Source of the DNA: Prevotella sp. | GTDB taxonomy: Bacteria > Bacteroidota > Bacteroidia > Bacteroidales > Bacteroidaceae | DNA length: 64,000 nucleotides | Assembly: GCA_017443345.1 (NCBI GenBank) | Contig: JAFSNR010000027.1 | Location: 1-64,000, forward strand | Reading direction: 5' to 3' | Shown: positions 61,522 to 64,000 of the stretch, piece after piece | How positions within the stretch are numbered: position 1 is the stretch's first letter | Layout: each line of letters begins with the position of its first letter | Position numbers and translations under genes: made by a program | Notes under the pieces: generated by a model | Databases searched by the model: none | What the model was told of the DNA's origin: nothing | The model's input: only the letters and a program-made list of their open reading frames with translations

Positions 61522-63639
61522 ATGAGTAAGTTCAAAAGCGATAAGGTAATGCCCCGCTACTTCGCCATTGCAGTAGTCCTGACATTAATTGGTTTTGCCG
61601 TTGTGGGCAAGGCCATGTATATCATGACTGCCAAGAAAGACTACTGGACACAGGTGGCAGACCGTCTGAAACGTGATAGTGTTAGCGTCAAGCCTAGCCG
61701 TGGTAACATCCTTAGTTGCGATGGTCAGCTGATGGCCAGTAGCATACCTGAGTATAAAGTCTACATGGACTTCCAGGCAGGAAGAGACGACTCGGTACAT
61801 GCCCACAAGCAAGATTCCATTTGGGAAGAAAAAATTGACACCATCTGTGAAGGGCTGAGTCAAATTTTCCCCTCAAAGACGGCAGCAGAATTCAAGAGCC
61901 ATTTGTTGGAGGGCAAAAAGCGTGTACTAAAGAATGGCAAAGAAGGTGCTCGTCACTACCCCATTTGGCCGCGACGCATCGACTACAACACATTCTGCGA
62001 AGTGCGCAAGCTTCCTATTTTCAAAGAGCCCAACTACAAGGGAGGCTTCCACTGGGAAGAATTCAATGCCCGTCGACGTCCGTTCGGGTCACTGGCACAA
62101 CGTACTGTTGGTGACATGTTTGGCGCCAAGGATAGCGCAAAATATGGTCTGGAACTATCTTACGACTCCATACTTAGAGGGAAAAACGGTCTGATGCATC
62201 GTCGTAAGATTCTTAGCAAATATCTGGACATTCCAGTCCTGTTACCTGAAGACGGTGCAGATATCGTTACAACCATCGACGTCAGCATGCAGGACTTAGC
62301 TGAGCGCGCCATGATTGAAGAACTAAAGGAAATCAATGGCGAGATGGGAGTAGCAATCCTGATGGAAGTTAAGACTGGAGACATCAAAGCCATTGTTAAC
62401 ATGACGCGCGGCGCTGACGGAGAGTATCACGAAGCGGTCAACAACGCTATCAGCTACCGTTGTGAGCCAGGATCGGTATTTAAGACAGCCTCATTCCTGG
62501 TTGCACTCGACGACGGGGTAGTGGACACCAGTTTTGTCATACATACTGGAAGTGGCGTCATGAACATGCATGGTCGTGACATGAAGGATCATAACTGGCG
62601 TCGTGGTGGTTATCAAGATATCAATGTTGCCCGTGCACTGGAGGTCAGCTCGAATATTGGTGTCAGCTATGTCATTGATAAATTTTACGGTAGTAACCCA
62701 AAGAAATATGTAGAAGGTCTATATCGTGTTGGTATCCATGAAGACCTGAAAATTCCATTGGTTGGCTATCACACTCCAATGATCAGAATACCTGACACAA
62801 AGACTACCGATCGCGCTAAATATTGGAGTAAGACGACGCTTCCATGGATGAGTATCGGTTATGAAACACAGATTGCGCCCATCAATACCGTTGCCTTCTA
62901 CAATGCTATCGCCAACAATGGCAAGATGATGCAGCCAAGGTTCGTCAAGCAGATTGTCAAAAACGGTGAGGTCATTAAGGAGTTTGAGCCCGTAGTTCTT
63001 AAGGAACGTATCGCCAAACCACAAGCCATTAAGACGATGCAGACGATCTTGGAGCATGTTGTCAGTCAAGGATTAGGGAAAAGAGCAGGCTCGAAGTCAT
63101 TTAAAGTCGCAGGAAAGACTGGTACAGCCCAGATTGCTGACCAATATGGTGGTTATCACTCGGGGATCACACGTTATTGGCTGTCATTTGCTGGCTACTT
63201 CCCTGCCGACAATCCCCGATACACCTGCATCGTCTGTCTGAAGAAATCAGGACTGCCTGCCTCGGGTGGTGGTATGAGTGGACTTGTCTTCCACCATATC
63301 TCTGAAGGTGTAATGGCCCAAAGTCTTAAGCTCGACGTCAATGATGCTCGCGACACCTTATCGATTATGGTCCCCGATGTCAAAGGCGGCGACCTGGTGG
63401 CAGCCAATTACGTGCTCGACCATTTGGGAGTTAAAGCAAACAATAACCGAAGCAACATCAGTACGCAGAAGGAAATAATCCCTGATGTAATAGGGATGGG
63501 TGCCCGTGATGCAGTCTATCAATTGGAAAGCAGAGGAGTCAAAGTCAAACTCAGAGGTAGAGGCAAAGTCAAATCACAGAGCATCTATGCTGGCACATTA
63601 GTCAAACAAGGCATGGTGTGTGAACTGAATATGGAATAA
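61522..63639 (+). CDS. ftsI: Septal peptidoglycan transpeptidase (FtsI/PBP3) with C-terminal PASTA domain
   Basis: 705 residues. One N-terminal membrane helix (about 15-33), a pedestal domain, and the transpeptidase with SxxK in EPGSVFKTASF, SxN in EVSSNIGVSY and KTG in VAGKTGTAQ. One PASTA-like domain ends the protein (IIPDVIGMGARDAVYQLESR). It cross-links septal wall; PASTA domains at the end are usual in Bacteroidetes PBPs of this type. Confidence 0.94.
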   Translation: MSKFKSDKVMPRYFAIAVVLTLIGFAVVGKAMYIMTAKKDYWTQVADRLKRDSVSVKPSRGNILSCDGQLMASSIPEYKVYMDFQAGRDDSVHAHKQDSIWEEKIDTICEGLSQIFPSKTAAEFKSHLLEGKKRVLKNGKEGARHYPIWPRRIDYNTFCEVRKLPIFKEPNYKGGFHWEEFNARRRPFGSLAQRTVGDMFGAKDSAKYGLELSYDSILRGKNGLMHRRKILSKYLDIPVLLPEDGADIVTTIDVSMQDLAERAMIEELKEINGEMGVAILMEVKTGDIKAIVNMTRGADGEYHEAVNNAISYRCEPGSVFKTASFLVALDDGVVDTSFVIHTGSGVMNMHGRDMKDHNWRRGGYQDINVARALEVSSNIGVSYVIDKFYGSNPKKYVEGLYRVGIHEDLKIPLVGYHTPMIRIPDTKTTDRAKYWSKTTLPWMSIGYETQIAPINTVAFYNAIANNGKMMQPRFVKQIVKNGEVIKEFEPVVLKERIAKPQAIKTMQTILEHVVSQGLGKRAGSKSFKVAGKTGTAQIADQYGGYHSGITRYWLSFAGYFPADNPRYTCIVCLKKSGLPASGGGMSGLVFHHISEGVMAQSLKLDVNDARDTLSIMVPDVKGGDLVAANYVLDHLGVKANNNRSNISTQKEIIPDVIGMGARDAVYQLESRGVKVKLRGRGKVKSQSIYAGTLVKQGMVCELNME

Positions 63640-63657
63640 ACAAAGAACAACAATGAT

Positions 63658-64000
63658 ATGAAGCTGAATGAACTACTCAAAAATGTGGAGGTCCTCAACA
63701 TTCTCGGTAATGAAGATGTTGAAATAACTGGCGTAAATATCGACTCCCGCCGCGTCGAGGCCGGACATCTTTTCGTGGCCATTCCTGGCACGCAGACTGA
63801 TGGTCATAAGTTTATCCCCAAGGCTATTGAACAAGGGGCTGTAGCCGTCTTGTGCGAATACTTTCCCAACAAACGTGAGCCAGGAGTAACCTACATCGCA
63901 GTGGAAGCTACTGAAGACTGTGTAGGGGAAGCTGCCACGCAGTTCTATGGCGAGCCTTCAAAGAAACTGAAACTGGTTGGTGTTACGGGTACAAATGGAA
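63658..64000 (+). CDS. murE: UDP-N-acetylmuramyl-tripeptide synthetase MurE, 5' part
   Basis: First 114 codons only; the window ends inside the gene. The N-terminal domain reads [20 protein letters not shown] and the ATP loop GVTGTNG is reached at the edge. MurE adds the third residue (normally meso-diaminopimelate) to the peptidoglycan precursor. It follows ftsI after 18 bases. Confidence 0.93.
   Translation, partial: MKLNELLKNVEVLNILGNEDVEITGVNIDSRRVEAGHLFVAIPGTQTDGHKFIPKAIEQGAVAVLCEYFPNKREPGVTYIAVEATEDCVGEAATQFYGEPSKKLKLVGVTGTNG

Overview
The window looks like the chromosome of a Bacteroidales bacterium close to Prevotella. Promoters carry the Bacteroidales -7 box (TAnnTTTG, usually with a TTG about 19-21 bases upstream). 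The gene content also fits: fused SecDF, MraZ-led dcw cluster, DUF4271/DUF4840/DUF4890/DUF3737/DUF3836 proteins, a lipoprotein serpin, a glycine-lipid gene pair, KduI-KduD, and anti-sigma proteins that end in an outer-membrane barrel.

Layout. 1-1797: a mostly non-Bacteroidales-looking stretch with a 270-codon minus-strand frame that is open only if UGA is read as an amino acid. Its 12 internal stops are all TGA, and it has a signal peptide and its own terminator. 1798-4270: a DUF4143-type ATPase with an operator-like inverted repeat at its promoter, two very unusual tRNA genes (glycine-tRNA-like bodies, each with two anticodon-like arms) and, 10 bases on, an RNase III-like protein whose metal-binding residues are all replaced. 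4.7-13.8 kb: housekeeping genes (xerD, aroQ, O-methyltransferase, rbfA, LolC/E-type permease, metK, DUF4271, hemD, rnpA, yidD, tyrS, tRNA-Gln). 13.8-23 kb: an operon of RsbW-like regulator, a two-module NRPS with a terminal reductase (C-A-T-C-A-T-R) and a MATE exporter, likely making and exporting a dipeptide aldehyde or a pyrazinone formed from it. 23.5-27.3 kb: a PLD/helicase/DUF3427 gene coupled to a NUDIX gene, bracketed by near-identical GTCTCACG repeat arrays, which looks like a defence cassette. 27.4-39.5 kb: kduID, HU, rhomboid protease, an EEP phosphatase, secDF, a Spy-like protein, then serpin, DUF4840 lipoprotein, sigma factor and envelope-spanning anti-sigma factor.

39.5-46.3 kb is a small integrated element abutting the 3' end of tRNA-Arg(CCU). 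It holds a Rep-like protein, a predicted pseudoknotted RNA, small unknown proteins, an XRE regulator, a serine resolvase and a large serine integrase whose 3' end runs into the tRNA. 46.4-59.5 kb: GH43 enzyme, carboxylesterase, MalY-type lyase, DUF3737, DUF3836, a two-component system, a second lipoprotein/sigma/anti-sigma module, and the glsB-glsA pair. 59.6-64 kb: start of the dcw cell-division cluster (mraZ, rsmH, ftsL-like, ftsI, partial murE) behind a three-repeat MraZ operator.

Most unusual points: the double-armed tRNA pair with the inactive RNase III-like gene, the UGA-recoded reading frame, the pseudoknotted RNA of the integrated element, the repeat-bracketed helicase/NUDIX cassette, and simple-repeat insertions inside the NRPS. 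All product calls come from reading motifs by eye; no database search was run.
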